A stretch of 25,083 nt of DNA from Ignavibacteriales bacterium (GTDB lineage: Bacteria > Bacteroidota > Ignavibacteria > Ignavibacteriales > Ignavibacteriaceae). This document shows, one piece after another, positions 1-9,417 of this stretch. The number at the start of each line of letters is the position of its first letter. Positions within the stretch are counted from its first letter, which is position 1. The notes below the pieces were generated by a model. That model was given only the letters and a program-made list of their open reading frames with translations. It did not search any database and was not told the DNA's origin. Made by a program: the position numbers and the translations under genes. The stretch spans positions 1 to 25,083 of the forward strand of contig JADJEI010000002.1 of NCBI GenBank assembly GCA_016709155.1. The letters run 5' to 3'.

Positions 1-1087
1 GAGATGTAAATAACTAATGAGATAAAGAGAATCCCGCAAATCATTCGTGCAGTTTTCACTGTTGCTGAACAGCACCTTGAATGAATTGTAAATTGATCCG
101 TTAAATTCCCAGTTGGATAAATAAGTCGAAAATGCTGTAAATGTTGAAAAACTTTCATCAGCAAATGGCAGGTAAAAGATTATTGAAACAAACTAAAGAT
201 GAAAATAAATAGGACTGATTTATTGATCCCGGCTTTTCTAAAAATCAAAGGCAATAAAAATATTCCGATCAATTTTGATAAAAATGAAAGTGCAAGAAAA
301 ACTGATGCGCGCGCATATTTTCCCTTTTCAATAAAATAAACTGAAATAACCAAAAACATTATTCCAACCGGATCAAGATGAACATTCACAAAATATTCCA
401 TAATCGGCAATGGAAGCCAGGCATAAAGTATTATTCTGTTTAAATTATTTTTTCAAGTGAAGAAGTTTTAATAAAAATATTAAAGTGAAAAATTCACAAA
501 TAAAATAAATTAACTTTGACCCGAGAAGATTATCTCCTGTTAAAATGTATGACGTCGCAAAGACTACTTGAGAAAAAGGCGGATAAATCGCCGGAATATT
601 TTTATAAGTCACTTTAGCGTAATTGGCATCCTGAAGTGAACTGAGAACAGTTGAGTTTGCGGGAGTGGTAAATGGATTAAAGCCGCTCAGAACAACTTTA
701 CCTTCCCAAACATATCTGTAAACATCATCAGATGTAGAAGGGGTGGATGGGAAAAGAGTTAATCTGAATAGCAATCCAGTTACAATAATAAAGAGCGGTA
801 GTTTTAATTTGGACTGCTCATCTGAATTTATCGAAATAATTTTCGAAAATAATTTTAGAATTTTACTGTTGGTTTTTTCGTTAAATGAAACCCTTTTGAT
901 GATGAGCCAGGAAAAGAAAAATATTAAAAATGTTTCAAAGTAAAACGAAACATAAAGTGGAATACTTTCTTTACCCTCCGAATTAAAAGCAAGGATCAAA
1001 TAAAATATTTCAGTTAGAATTGCAGCGAGGATTAAAAATATAAATATTTTTTTCTGTAATGTTATTGCGGAAACTAAAAACAGACAT
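1..1087 (-). CDS. GT-C fold membrane glycosyltransferase, partial and frame-broken
   Basis: Polytopic inner-membrane protein resembling the mannosyltransferase/DUF2029 branch of GT-C glycosyltransferases, which use lipid-phosphate sugar donors. The ATG at 1087 lies 12 bases after the stop of the upstream gene, suggesting co-transcription. Visible in order: a first membrane segment (IFIFLILAAILTEIFYLIL), a second one, the acidic-pair loop STSDDVYRYVWEG followed by GFNPF (typical of the first periplasmic loop of GT-C enzymes), then YPPFSQ, further hydrophobic segments, and LYAWLPLPIMEYFVNVHLDP. The reading frame slips in the A run at 1076-1080 (one base short), in the T run at 448-453 (one base too many), and once more around 60-75. 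The C-terminus lies outside the window. The acceptor cannot be told. The GT-C class is fairly sure; the exact family is not. Confidence 0.7.
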
Positions 1088-1099
1088 CAGAATAATAGT

Positions 1100-3072
1100 T
1101 TAATTAAATAATTCCCATGATAGACCAAAGCGAATATTCCTGTTTGGCATAGGATAATATGGGGTAATAAAGTAGTCGTTGTCGAATAAATTTTCCCAGG
1201 TAAAATAAACCGTTGCGACTTTTTGAATTTGACCAGCAAGCGTAAAATCAAGTTTGTAAGAGGATCAACAACCAAATTAAAAAACTGATGGTCAGTAATT
1301 ATTTGCTGCCCGGTATAGTAAAATACAAATCCTGTTTTTATATTCAGATTAGAATCAAATGCTGGTCCTTTAAAATAAACCCCACCTCGAAAATTAACAT
1401 CAGGTACATCAAGAACATTTGCCCCCGTATTCGGGTCGGAATTGTGATAAATGCTTGTCAAAGTTTCAAGAGAAAAACACCAGAGATTTATATTTGCATT
1501 AAGCGAAGCGCCGATAAAATCATTACTATTATAGTCGGTGTAATCAATCATCGGATAAATGGTTTGGGTGGTACCTATTATTGACGTTGAAAAATTTTAA
1601 TTTTGCGCTGACAATTTTATACTCGGCTTGAACACCAATTTCTTCGATGATCATTTGTTCCCACTCAGTATAATATTGATCGAATGATGAAATGCCTAGA
1701 TAAATTTTAATTTCATCAATAATTTTTAATGCCACATCTGCGCCAAAACCGAAAAGATTTTTATTATAAGTCAAAGGATAATTTGCATCGGAGCTTTGGT
1801 TTTTTATTCTTGAAAAAGGAAGGAACAATTGTGCTATCAAATAAATAAAATGAACCGATTGCAGAAAATGAAATTGAATTAATATTGAGTGTATCTTCAT
1901 TGAAATAGGGCGGAACGACATTTATGTCGCGTAAAATTTGTTTTCTCATAATTTCCAAATAAAATCAATTTCCCAAAACCGTATTCAAAAGTTTGGGAGC
2001 TGCTTATGCCGATTACTTTATTCTTGTTTGTTAATTTATTTTCATAAGTGTTCAGCGGTTCATAATCTTCATCGAGCGTAAATTTATAGTAGAGCTGGAT
2101 ATCGGAACGTCCCCACCCTTCAAAATCAGCAAGAGTGCGTAATGCGAAATGATGCTGGGTTGATTTTAGAAATCGCGTGGGGTATTTTACCGGCGCAAGT
2201 ACATTATCGTACAAAATACTGTTTATGTCTGTCGAGTAAGTAGCAATGCTGTCTACATCAACCCCACCATTAAACCCGGCTACAGATTTGATATGATAGT
2301 AGCTTCCAATTAAGTTAATTGAGTTGGATAGAAAATATTTAACTTTTACACCTGCACGCCAAAGGCTAAAATCAGAATTCACATATCTGTTATCCACTTT
2401 TGTGTTTGAAACATCTGCAGAAATGTTAATTCTTTTAAAAGCATTTATACTGAATTTACCATCCCACAAAAGCTTCGCCAAACGGTCCTTCGTAATACTT
2501 AATTCTAGTGAAAGGTTGTTTTGAATAAATATCTTTTTCAATGAAGTTGATCGCAACAGGATTAAGTTCTGCTCCGTATAAAAACCCCTGGGTAGATTTA
2601 TTACTTCGATTGAATCAACTGATTCTGTTTGAATATGATTCAGATCAGTTTGCAGAGTAAATCTGTTATTAAAGTAAATTCCATCGTTCATATAAGTTGC
2701 AGCGGAGGAAGGTACACCATATAAATATATTTCATTCGGCTGCCCGATAAACCCGAGATCTTTAATAAAAGTAAAAGGAAATATTCTCAAGAAATCACCG
2801 GCATACCTGTAATCATTGAATGTGATATCTTTATTATTAATGAAAAATGAATTTTCCGAAAAACATTTTGAATTAAGCACAATAAGTGAATCAGGTTTTA
2901 ATCTTACCAATGAAGAGGAGTCAGTCAAAGAAGAGTCGCTGACAAAAGTAGTATCATTCGGCAAACTTTTAAAAATGGAATGCGAATCCTGCTGTGCATA
3001 AATACTGTCAACATAAATATGCCGGTAAAAATTTATTCGAATAATTCTATTAAAACATTTTCTTTGAGACAA
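1100..3072 (-). CDS. TonB-dependent receptor-like outer membrane protein, frame-broken
   Basis: Outer-membrane beta-barrel with a plug domain, about 650 residues once merged, so short for a TonB-dependent receptor. An export signal is suggested by the hydrophobic FTGIFMLTV and by IYAQQDS near the N-terminus, but these sit in different frames and the exact start is unclear; TTG at 3072 is only the longest option. The plug-like part reads GDFLRIFPFTFIKDLGFIGQ, then LYGVPSSAATYMNDGIYFNN and SVDSIEVINLPRGF. The rest is barrel-like. The C-terminus, recovered by frame correction, reads FTWENLFDNDYFITPYYPMP and ends in aromatic FGLSWELFN with TAA at 1100-1102, a classic barrel end. At least four frame slips occur (about 3020, 1935, 1800, 1560 and 1260). 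No TonB box was recognised. The substrate is unknown. It is divergent from the HU gene. Confidence 0.72.
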
Positions 3073-3130
3073 ATTATCTTTATTTTAACCATTGAAATAA
3101 TTATTCATTAATTAAGGAGAGGCACTATTT

Positions 3131-3415
3131 ATGGCTTCCAAATCAATGACCAAATCGCAGATACTGGATCATCTAGCTAAAAAAACCGGTACAACAAAAA
3201 AGTTATCCGGTGTTTTTCTTGATGAAATAGTAGGCTTAGCTTATAGAGAAGCTAAGAAAGCATTCGTGATTCCCGGCTTAGGCAAATTACTTGTAGTTCA
3301 AAGGAAAAAAAGAATGGGCAGAAATCCAGCCACCGGCGAGACAATGGTTATACCAGCAAAGAAGGCATTGAAATTCAGAATTGCTAAACAAGCTAAGGAC
3401 GCTGTTCTGAAATAA
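3131..3415 (+). CDS. HU-family DNA-binding protein
   Basis: Histone-like HU/IHF-family protein of 94 residues, the usual size, which bends DNA and compacts the nucleoid as a dimer. The N-terminal helical part (MTKSQILDHLAKKTGTTKK) matches the HU dimer core. VIPGLGKLLVVQRKKRMGRN leads into the DNA-binding arm, with the intercalating proline in GRNPATGE at residues 63-70. The C-terminal helix ends AKQAKDAVLK. The start ATG at 3131 is supported by an AAGGAG ribosome-binding site at 3114-3119. The gene is intact, stands alone, is divergent from the receptor-like gene and is closed by a strong terminator at 3441-3470. Whether it is the main HU or a paralogue cannot be told. Confidence 0.95.
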   Translation: MASKSMTKSQILDHLAKKTGTTKKLSGVFLDEIVGLAYREAKKAFVIPGLGKLLVVQRKKRMGRNPATGETMVIPAKKALKFRIAKQAKDAVLK

Positions 3416-3440
3416 TTCAACTGCAGGCTTTTATTAACAA

Positions 3441-3470
3441 GGGATTGGCTTAATTGTCAATCCCTTTTTT
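3441..3470 (+). terminator. Rho-independent terminator of the HU gene
   Basis: Perfect 7-bp stem GGGATTG (3441-3447) and CAATCCC (3458-3464) with a 10-nt loop, followed directly by six T. It lies 25 bases after the HU stop. On the minus strand it is preceded rather than followed by a T tract, so it mainly serves the plus-strand gene. Confidence 0.88.
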
Positions 3471-3523
3471 CTTTCTAAATATTGTTGATGATATAGATCA
3501 TTTCACAGGTAATTATTATAAAA

Positions 3524-5343
3524 TTACTTCACCAAAATCATCTTCTTTGTTTCCAACAAAACCGCCAACCCGTAATTGGTAGTAGTAGACACCGCTTGAC
3601 AGTTTTTTTTTTTTTCCAGCATTAAATTCTACTTCGTAAGTGCCGGGCTGCTGCTGCTCGTTTACGAGTGTGGCTACTTCGTTGCCAAGTACATCGTAAA
3701 CTTTCAATGTTACATAAACGTCACCCTTCGACAAGCTCAGGGTGACAGTGGGAATTGTATATTTTATTTTTGTTGTTGGGTTAAATGGATTCGGATAGTT
3801 CTGCTCCAATGTAAATTCTGTTGGTGAAGAGATTTCAACTTCAACTGTGTTTGAGTATTCGAATGTTCCATCAAAATCAATTTGTTTTAATCTGTATTGA
3901 TATTTACCAGATGGAAGATTTTCATCAACGAAAGAATAATTCTTTGGTTCAGTGGTAGTTCCAAATCCGGGAACGAAACCGATGACTCTCCAATCCTGAT
4001 TGCCAACTGAAGACTGAGGACTGCCGACTTGTTTTCTTTCAATCTCAAACCCGCTGTTATTTATCTCCGTCGCTGTTTGCCAGTTAAGCGAAACAGAGTT
4101 TTGCGTTACAGTTGCGGTGAAGGATGTCAGCTCGACTGGAACTATATCGGAGGCAATTCTAACAAGATAGACCTGAGACCTGTACCCAGTTGATATGGCT
4201 TTCCTCCTGTATCCTGCTAAAATGTAGTCTCCATTTCTTGTTTGCTTGACTGATTGAAACCCATCAGTTCCTTCTGTAACAAAGTCTATTTGTTCAGGAC
4301 TGGGAGTTTGGTTAAATAACTTTTGCCATAACACATTTCCAAGGCTGTCGGTTCTAACAACATATGCAACAGCTACACAATCAAAACATCTTGATTGCCC
4401 AGCGATGATGTAACCGCCATCAAGAGTTTGAATTACTGAGTAACCAATGTCGCCATCATTATCATAGTCAAGTGTCTTTGACCATTGCTCATTTCCGAGT
4501 GAATCAGTTTTAACTAAAATATATCAGGATAGTCACCTAAAGACGGCAAGTAACTTCCGACTAATATGTTTCCAAGATCTGAAGTAAAATTGTTAAAGAA
4601 AAACTCATCTATAAATGCTCCGCCATAATATACTGACCAGAGAATCACCGTCTGGATTTAATTTTAATAACCAGCCATTTTCATTCACGCCCAAAATTTG
4701 GTGCATTCCGGAAACCAAAAATTCACCATTTATATTTTCCTTAATCGAAAATACTCTATCAAATAAATTTGATCCATAGATTTTTTCCCAGACCAAATCA
4801 CCTAAATAATTTAGCTTGACGATCATCGCATCTGGAATCTGGGGAAAAGCATTAATTTCTCCGGCTAATACAAATCCCCCATCTTCGGTTTTATCCATAG
4901 ACCAGCAAATATCATCATTTACTCCTCCAAATGTTCTTGTCCAGAGTGTATCGCCAAGTGAATCAGTTCTTACAATATAGAAGTCAAACTGACCAGCACC
5001 GAATGAGCTTGTTGCTCCACCAATTATAAATCCACCATCGTCTGTTTTTTTAAGTGAGTAGCCGTACTCATCTCCGTTCCCCCATAGGTCCTTGTCCAAA
5101 GGTATCGCCATTTGAATTTGTACGAAGCAGCCAGATGTCATAATTAGTAATAGGAATAGACTTAGTGTAACCAACAACGGCAAAACCACCATCCCATAGT
5201 TCCTCAACATCATATGCAACATCCGTACTATCGCCGCCAATCACTTTTGTCCATAAAGTGTTTGGTTCTTGCGCTAACAATAAATCAATAAATACAAACA
5301 GAAATATGATATAGAATAAAGTCGGTACATTTATCTTTTTCAT
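3524..5343 (-). CDS. Secreted seven-repeat beta-propeller protein with T9SS sorting domain, frame-broken
   Basis: Exported protein of about 605 residues. A signal peptide (MKKINVPTLFYIIFLFVFID, then LLLAQ) starts at ATG 5343 behind AGAGGAAA. Seven repeats of about 50 residues follow, each with an LW-K/R strand, a DGGF or equivalent strand and a (V/L)RTDSLGD turn. Examples are LWTKVIGG, DDGGFIIGG, LWTRTFGG, VWEKIYGS, QWSKTLDY and LWQKLFNQ. Seven units suggest a closed seven-bladed propeller. Then comes an FN3-like module starting VPVELTSFTATVTQNSVSLN, followed by the T9SS type A domain EQNYPNPFNPTTKIKY. Frames slip near 5090, 4610, 4525 and 4330. One surplus G near 3553 hides the natural end VETKKMILVK with TAA at 3524-3526. 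Oddities are a run of 13 A codon bases (3603-3615) and an in-frame 27-bp palindrome (3720-3746). Ligand and role are unknown. Confidence 0.8.
3720..3746. repeat. 27-bp REP-like palindrome inside a T9SS domain gene
   Basis: Arms GTCACCCT and AGGGTGAC flank the core TCGACAAGCTC. On the coding (minus) strand it reads in frame as VTLSLSKGD, between the sorting-domain strands TIPT and VYVTLKVYD. Sister copies are at 7002-7028 and 13847-13873. Confidence 0.85.
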
Positions 5344-5378
5344 CTTAGTATTTCCTCTAATCTTCTATATAAATCAAA

Positions 5379-6584
5379 TTATGATCTACACAGAATGGAT
5401 CCTGCCATTCGGTCCCCAATCTTCCACGTGTTTAACCCATAATTAACGGCATTGGGATCAGTGTCATATTCTCCCACTGGGCAAAGTAGTGGATTGAATC
5501 CGGGATGGCATATTAGAATATTATTATTAATTACGCCAGGAGTACCCGTATCATAAAATCCTATTCTTAAAGGTCGTCTTAAAGGATCAAGTGCTTCAAT
5601 CGTACAATTCTCAATAGTAGAATAAAAACCACCATATAATGGATCAGCACTCTGTGTAATTCCAATTCCTTTTCCTCCTGTTATTCTACTGTTGTAAACC
5701 TGTACAAGTGGTTTCTCAACGCTAGGATCTATAAAACCTGCTTCTATTCCTGATTTTTTTGCTTCAACTGTATTTATCACACAATTCTTACCTATCAATC
5801 TACCCGCCTTACCTATTTGCACACCATCTATTATATAAGATACGTTTGGATTCTTAAACATATGAATGCCATCTCCTTGATGAATTGCCCCTGGATCATC
5901 CCTGCCTGTCCAGTAAATTGTACTTGAATCTAATAATACTCCATAGCCGGCAACCTGCATACCATCCCAACCTGACTGCATTATTTGCGACTGCCCAAGA
6001 TGACCAAAATCTCCAAAGAGTTTAACTGCGCAGGGAGATAGCATTACCTCTCCAGTTTCAGCAGTCCAACCGCAGCTATCAATATAAAGATTATGACCAA
6101 GAAAATTATTTGATGTTGAACCCACTCTTATTCCCCACCTTCGGAATCTTCTTATCTGTAAATCTTTTATTGTCGTATTGCTGGAATTGAGGATATCAAA
6201 ACATTTGATACTCCAGTTTATAATACTTTCCACATTACCAACATCTATTCCTTCAAGAATTGTTTTGTCTTTTCCTTTACCTATAAAAGATATATTGGTA
6301 AAGTTATTAACGACAATAGAATCAACAAGAAAGGTAGAATCAGCAAAATAGAAAGTTGTGTTAGAAGCTAATCTGTGTTTCAGATCCTGAATAGAGTAAG
6401 CATTAGTCCAGCTTGAATCTGAGTGGTTGCCTGTACCGTAAGGTGTTACATATTTAACAACTGTGGGGAGGGGGACACTGTTGTTATCTCCAAAGTGAGA
6501 GGAGTTTGTGTTAATTGAGTTCGCAGAAATTATTACGGTAAACACCGTAAAGAAGAGCAACGGTTTAAGAAGCAATGTACTCAT
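5379..6584 (-). CDS. Secreted right-handed parallel beta-helix protein
   Basis: Intact reading frame of 401 residues with signal peptide MSTLLLKPLLFFTVFTVIIS. The start ATG at 6584 has GGAGG six bases upstream. The front part (KYVTPYGTGNHSDSSWTNAY) matches the usual entry of pectate-lyase-like or polysaccharide-degrading helix proteins in this phylum, where a tabular list of positions is followed by helix coils. Coils show N- and I-rich ladders such as NFTNISFIGKGKDKTILEG, SSNTTIKDLQIRRFRRWGIR, YIIDGVQIGKAGRLIGKNCV and FYSTIENCTIEALDP. No catalytic motif for pectate lyase could be assigned and no T9SS domain is visible at the C-terminus, unlike both neighbours. The stop is only 35 bases before the propeller gene, so the two may share a transcript. 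It may bind or cleave a polysaccharide, but this is inference from fold only. Confidence 0.75.
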   Translation of the reverse strand: MSTLLLKPLLFFTVFTVIISANSINTNSSHFGDNNSVPLPTVVKYVTPYGTGNHSDSSWTNAYSIQDLKHRLASNTTFYFADSTFLVDSIVVNNFTNISFIGKGKDKTILEGIDVGNVESIINWSIKCFDILNSSNTTIKDLQIRRFRRWGIRVGSTSNNFLGHNLYIDSCGWTAETGEVMLSPCAVKLFGDFGHLGQSQIMQSGWDGMQVAGYGVLLDSSTIYWTGRDDPGAIHQGDGIHMFKNPNVSYIIDGVQIGKAGRLIGKNCVINTVEAKKSGIEAGFIDPSVEKPLVQVYNSRITGGKGIGITQSADPLYGGFYSTIENCTIEALDPLRRPLRIGFYDTGTPGVINNNILICHPGFNPLLCPVGEYDTDPNAVNYGLNTWKIGDRMAGSILCRS

Positions 6585-6741
6585 TAGAAGCCTCCGAAGT
6601 AATAGTTAAAAAATATTAATTCTGACTTCCGCAAGGTTTTTTACCATCAGAGAATAAAAATAAAACCTAACGGAAAACCCAAAAGATTTTACGAAAAGAA
6701 TCAGATAAAATCAAGAAAAGAATATGGCAGAGAGAAAAGGA

Positions 6742-6772
6742 AAGATGACATCTCTTAAAGAGATGTCATCTT
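6742..6772 (-). terminator. Perfect 15-bp hairpin, likely terminator of the M28 peptidase gene
   Basis: AAGATGACATCTCTT (6742-6756) and AAGAGATGTCATCTT (6758-6772) are exact reverse complements separated by one base. On the minus strand the hairpin lies 23 bases past the peptidase stop and is followed by TTCCTTTTCTCTC, a broken T tract. No other feature explains it; a small dispersed palindrome is the alternative. Confidence 0.65.
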
Positions 6773-6794
6773 CAAAATAAAGGAAATAAAAATA

Positions 6795-9184
6795 TCAGCG
6801 AAGCAGGATCATCTTCTTCGTTTCAACAAAATTGCCTGCGTGAAGTTGGTAGTAATATACCCCACTGGATAGACTGATAGTCTGTCTTACATTGAATTCA
6901 ACTTCATAATTTCCTGTAGGTTTAAATTCATCTACGAGCGTTGCAACTTCGTTTCCGAGGATGTCGTAAACTTTTAGTGTCACAAACACATCACTTCTTT
7001 TGTCACTCTGAGCCTGTCGAAGAGTGACAGATGGTATTGAGTAACGAATGATAGTCGTTGGGTTAAACGGATTTGGATAATTCTGCTCCAGAGAAAATTC
7101 AAGTGGAGAAGAAACTTCAACTTCAATTGTGTTTGAATATTCAAAACTTCCATCAAAATCTATTTGCTTTAATATGTATTGATATTTACCAGCAGAAAGA
7201 TTTTTATCAGTGAAAGAATAACCCTTTGGTTCGGTAGTAGTACCGAAGCCGGGAACGAAAGCAATTTGATTCCAATCCTGACTGCCGACTTGGTTTCTTT
7301 CAATTTCAAACCCGTTGTTGTTTGTTTCCGTTGCTGTTTGCCAGTTTAGCGAAACAGCGTTTCGCATTGCAGATGCGCTAAAAGCGGTTAACTCTACTGG
7401 TACAATTGTAAAAGTCATAAGTCTGATATCATCAACATACCACCCATCCCCAGTAACTGATTGATCGGATTGGAAATAGAATCTTAGTTTTATATTCTGA
7501 CCAATAAATTCTGAAAGATCCATATTTTCTACAACCCAGGTTAATTGCGTACCATCATACAGAGGTTCATCCGGGGGTTGAAAAGTTCCTGTGCCTGGAT
7601 TTGTATAAAGCCCTTCGAGTGCGGTCCAGTTTGTACCGCCATTTGTAGAAATTTGAACTTGCCCATAGTCCCAATCATTTTCAATATCCCATTGAGTATA
7701 AAATTCAAGTGAAGCACCCAGAATATTTGAAAGACTAATCTCATTCATATAAGTAAAGATAGCAGTTGTGTTGCTTTGATAATTTCGGAAGGAGATTCGG
7801 TAAATGAGTATGGCGCAGAAACAAATTTCTGACTTGTAATATTCCACCCACCTGTTGACTGCCAGTTATTTGTATTATTAGCCGAATCAACCAGGGCAAA
7901 AGTAACTGGTGCAACATAGAATTGGAATGCATGCGGCGGCGGAATATTTCCCGGTGGGTTAAATCCTCCACCACCCGCGGGAAGTGTTACAACAATTGAT
8001 GAATTATCATCCTGCGCCGCAAGATAATACTGCACAATTGTTCCAAGCTGCTGAGCGGGGATAACAAAACTGTACTCTGTATTGCTCATTACAGGAGTTC
8101 CGGCTACCTCAATAAAATTAGAAAAACCTCCGCCTGTGCTTGTGCGGTAGTAAAGTCGCGGACCCGAAATTCCACTCCCGATATTTAAACCCGTAACAAT
8201 GCTTGCTGTCAATTCAATATCCTGCGAGTAATCAATTGAAGCAAAAGGTGTGTGAATAATTTGCATATTCAAGTTAAGAGCAAATGATGCGAGAGTAGCA
8301 TAGGCAAGTTTCGCCGACTTTAAATAGTATTCTTGATTAAAATGTGTAATGAGATCATTGACAGTATGATAGTAAGCATTAAAGTCCGCATCATCTTCGA
8401 TCAGCAAAATTGCTCCGTAACCGGCATTCCAGAATGAAGCGTGATCGCTGTACTCGGAGCCAGGGTTGTATTCGATTAAATTTAAATTTATTCCGTACTG
8501 ATAATTCGCTTCAATCATTTTATCATAAAGTTCAAGCGATGTTCCAACGCTTCTTGTGTGAATGTTAGCTGCCATATCATTATCAGAATCATAAGCGATC
8601 ATGTCCATATTAATCACGCCGATGATTGAATCGCCAGCCGAAGCAGCTTGATTTGCATAATAATTACTTCCGACCAGCCCTTGTTCTTCTTCATCCCACA
8701 ATGCATAAATAATGGTGAAAGGAAATGTGTGCTGCGAAAAAATTCTTGCTGCTTCCAATACTGCGGAAGTTCCGCTCGCATTATCGTCTGCCCCCGGGGC
8801 TGTTGTGCCTGTTGGCATATCATCATAGTGTGCACAGATAATATATTTTTGATTTGGGAATTCTGACCCTACCTGAACACCTAAAACATTTTTACCGGTT
8901 GAACTGAAAGATTGAATAGAAGTTGTTAATCCGTAATACTGAAGTTTTTGTTTAATATAAGTTTCGGCGAGAGCATTGCCGGGCTGATATTTATTACGAG
9001 AAACTATTGTTTGTAATGCCCCATTGATAATTGTTGGAACATTGCCGGATAATTCCTTCACAAAATACATCAGCGAATCCTGATTGGCTGAATCAACTAT
9101 TTGCTGAACGATGGGTGACTGAGAATGAAGATTGAATTGAAGAGCCATCACGGAGAAAACCAGGAGTTGAAAAATTCTTTTCAT
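6795..9184 (-). CDS. Secreted M28-family zinc aminopeptidase with MAM-like domain and T9SS sorting domain
   Basis: Exported two-zinc exopeptidase of about 796 residues. ATG at 9184 follows AGGGG, then a signal peptide (MKRIFQLLVFSVMALQFNLH). M28 metal and catalytic positions are all present: AHYDD (His119, Asp121), GADDNASG (Asp133), WDEEEQG (Glu166, Glu167), NMDMIAYD (Asp194) and YYHTVND (His273). A linker strand domain follows, then an immune-inhibitor-A/MAM-like jelly roll (LEFYTQWDIENDWDYGQVQI, GDGWYVDDIRL), an FN3-like module (VPVELTAFSASAMRNAVSLN) and the T9SS domain EQNYPNPFNPTTIIRY ending NFVETKKMILLR. One frame slip at about 7785 (a missing base in SPSGNYQ) splits the gene between the linker and the MAM-like domain. 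An in-frame palindrome sits at 7002-7028. It probably releases amino acids from outside peptides. Confidence 0.9.
7002..7028. repeat. 27-bp REP-like palindrome inside a second T9SS domain gene
   Basis: Arms GTCACTCT and AGAGTGAC flank GAGCCTGTCGA. It is the same family as the copy at 3720-3746, but in the opposite orientation relative to its host gene. The coding strand reads VTLRQAQSD in frame, at the matching place of the sorting domain (after SIPS). Confidence 0.85.
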
Positions 9185-9279
9185 ACTATCCCCTAAAGAT
9201 TATGATTGTAAATGATTTATTACTAACTAAGCAACTTTGAAATTGAGTTACAATAGAATATTTACTATCAAAAATCATA

Positions 9280-9295
9280 CGACTGCGAGCAGTCG
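9280..9295 (-). terminator. Small GC-rich hairpin, possible terminator of the thioredoxin-like gene
   Basis: CGACTGC (9280-9286) and GCAGTCG (9289-9295) form a perfect 7-bp stem with two spacer bases. Read on the minus strand it is followed by TATGATTTTTG. It lies about 120 bases past the stop at 9418. The rest of the gap 9185-9417 shows no gene. A dispersed palindrome is equally possible. Confidence 0.4.
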
Positions 9296-9417
9296 AGGTC
9301 GGATAGGTTTAATGATTTAATTCGAGTTATTTCTTGACATTAGTAATAATCAAATCTCAACCCGGATAATTTTTCAATCCTCTTTTCTCACTTATAAAAA
9401 TATTTACTAAACTATTG

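Noticed and set aside
1085..1091. TGATG stop-start overlap between the receptor-like and glycosyltransferase genes
   Set aside because: The TGA belongs to a wrong frame. The corrected receptor frame ends earlier at TAA 1100-1102, leaving a 12-base gap before the ATG.
4605..5240. Separate small secreted proteins between 3524 and 5343
   Set aside because: Repeat phase and the (V/L)RTDSLGD turns continue across the frame breaks, so these are pieces of one gene.
8614..8866. Overlapping small frames on both strands within the M28 catalytic domain
   Set aside because: They are shadows of the metal-binding region and have no own start signals or domains.
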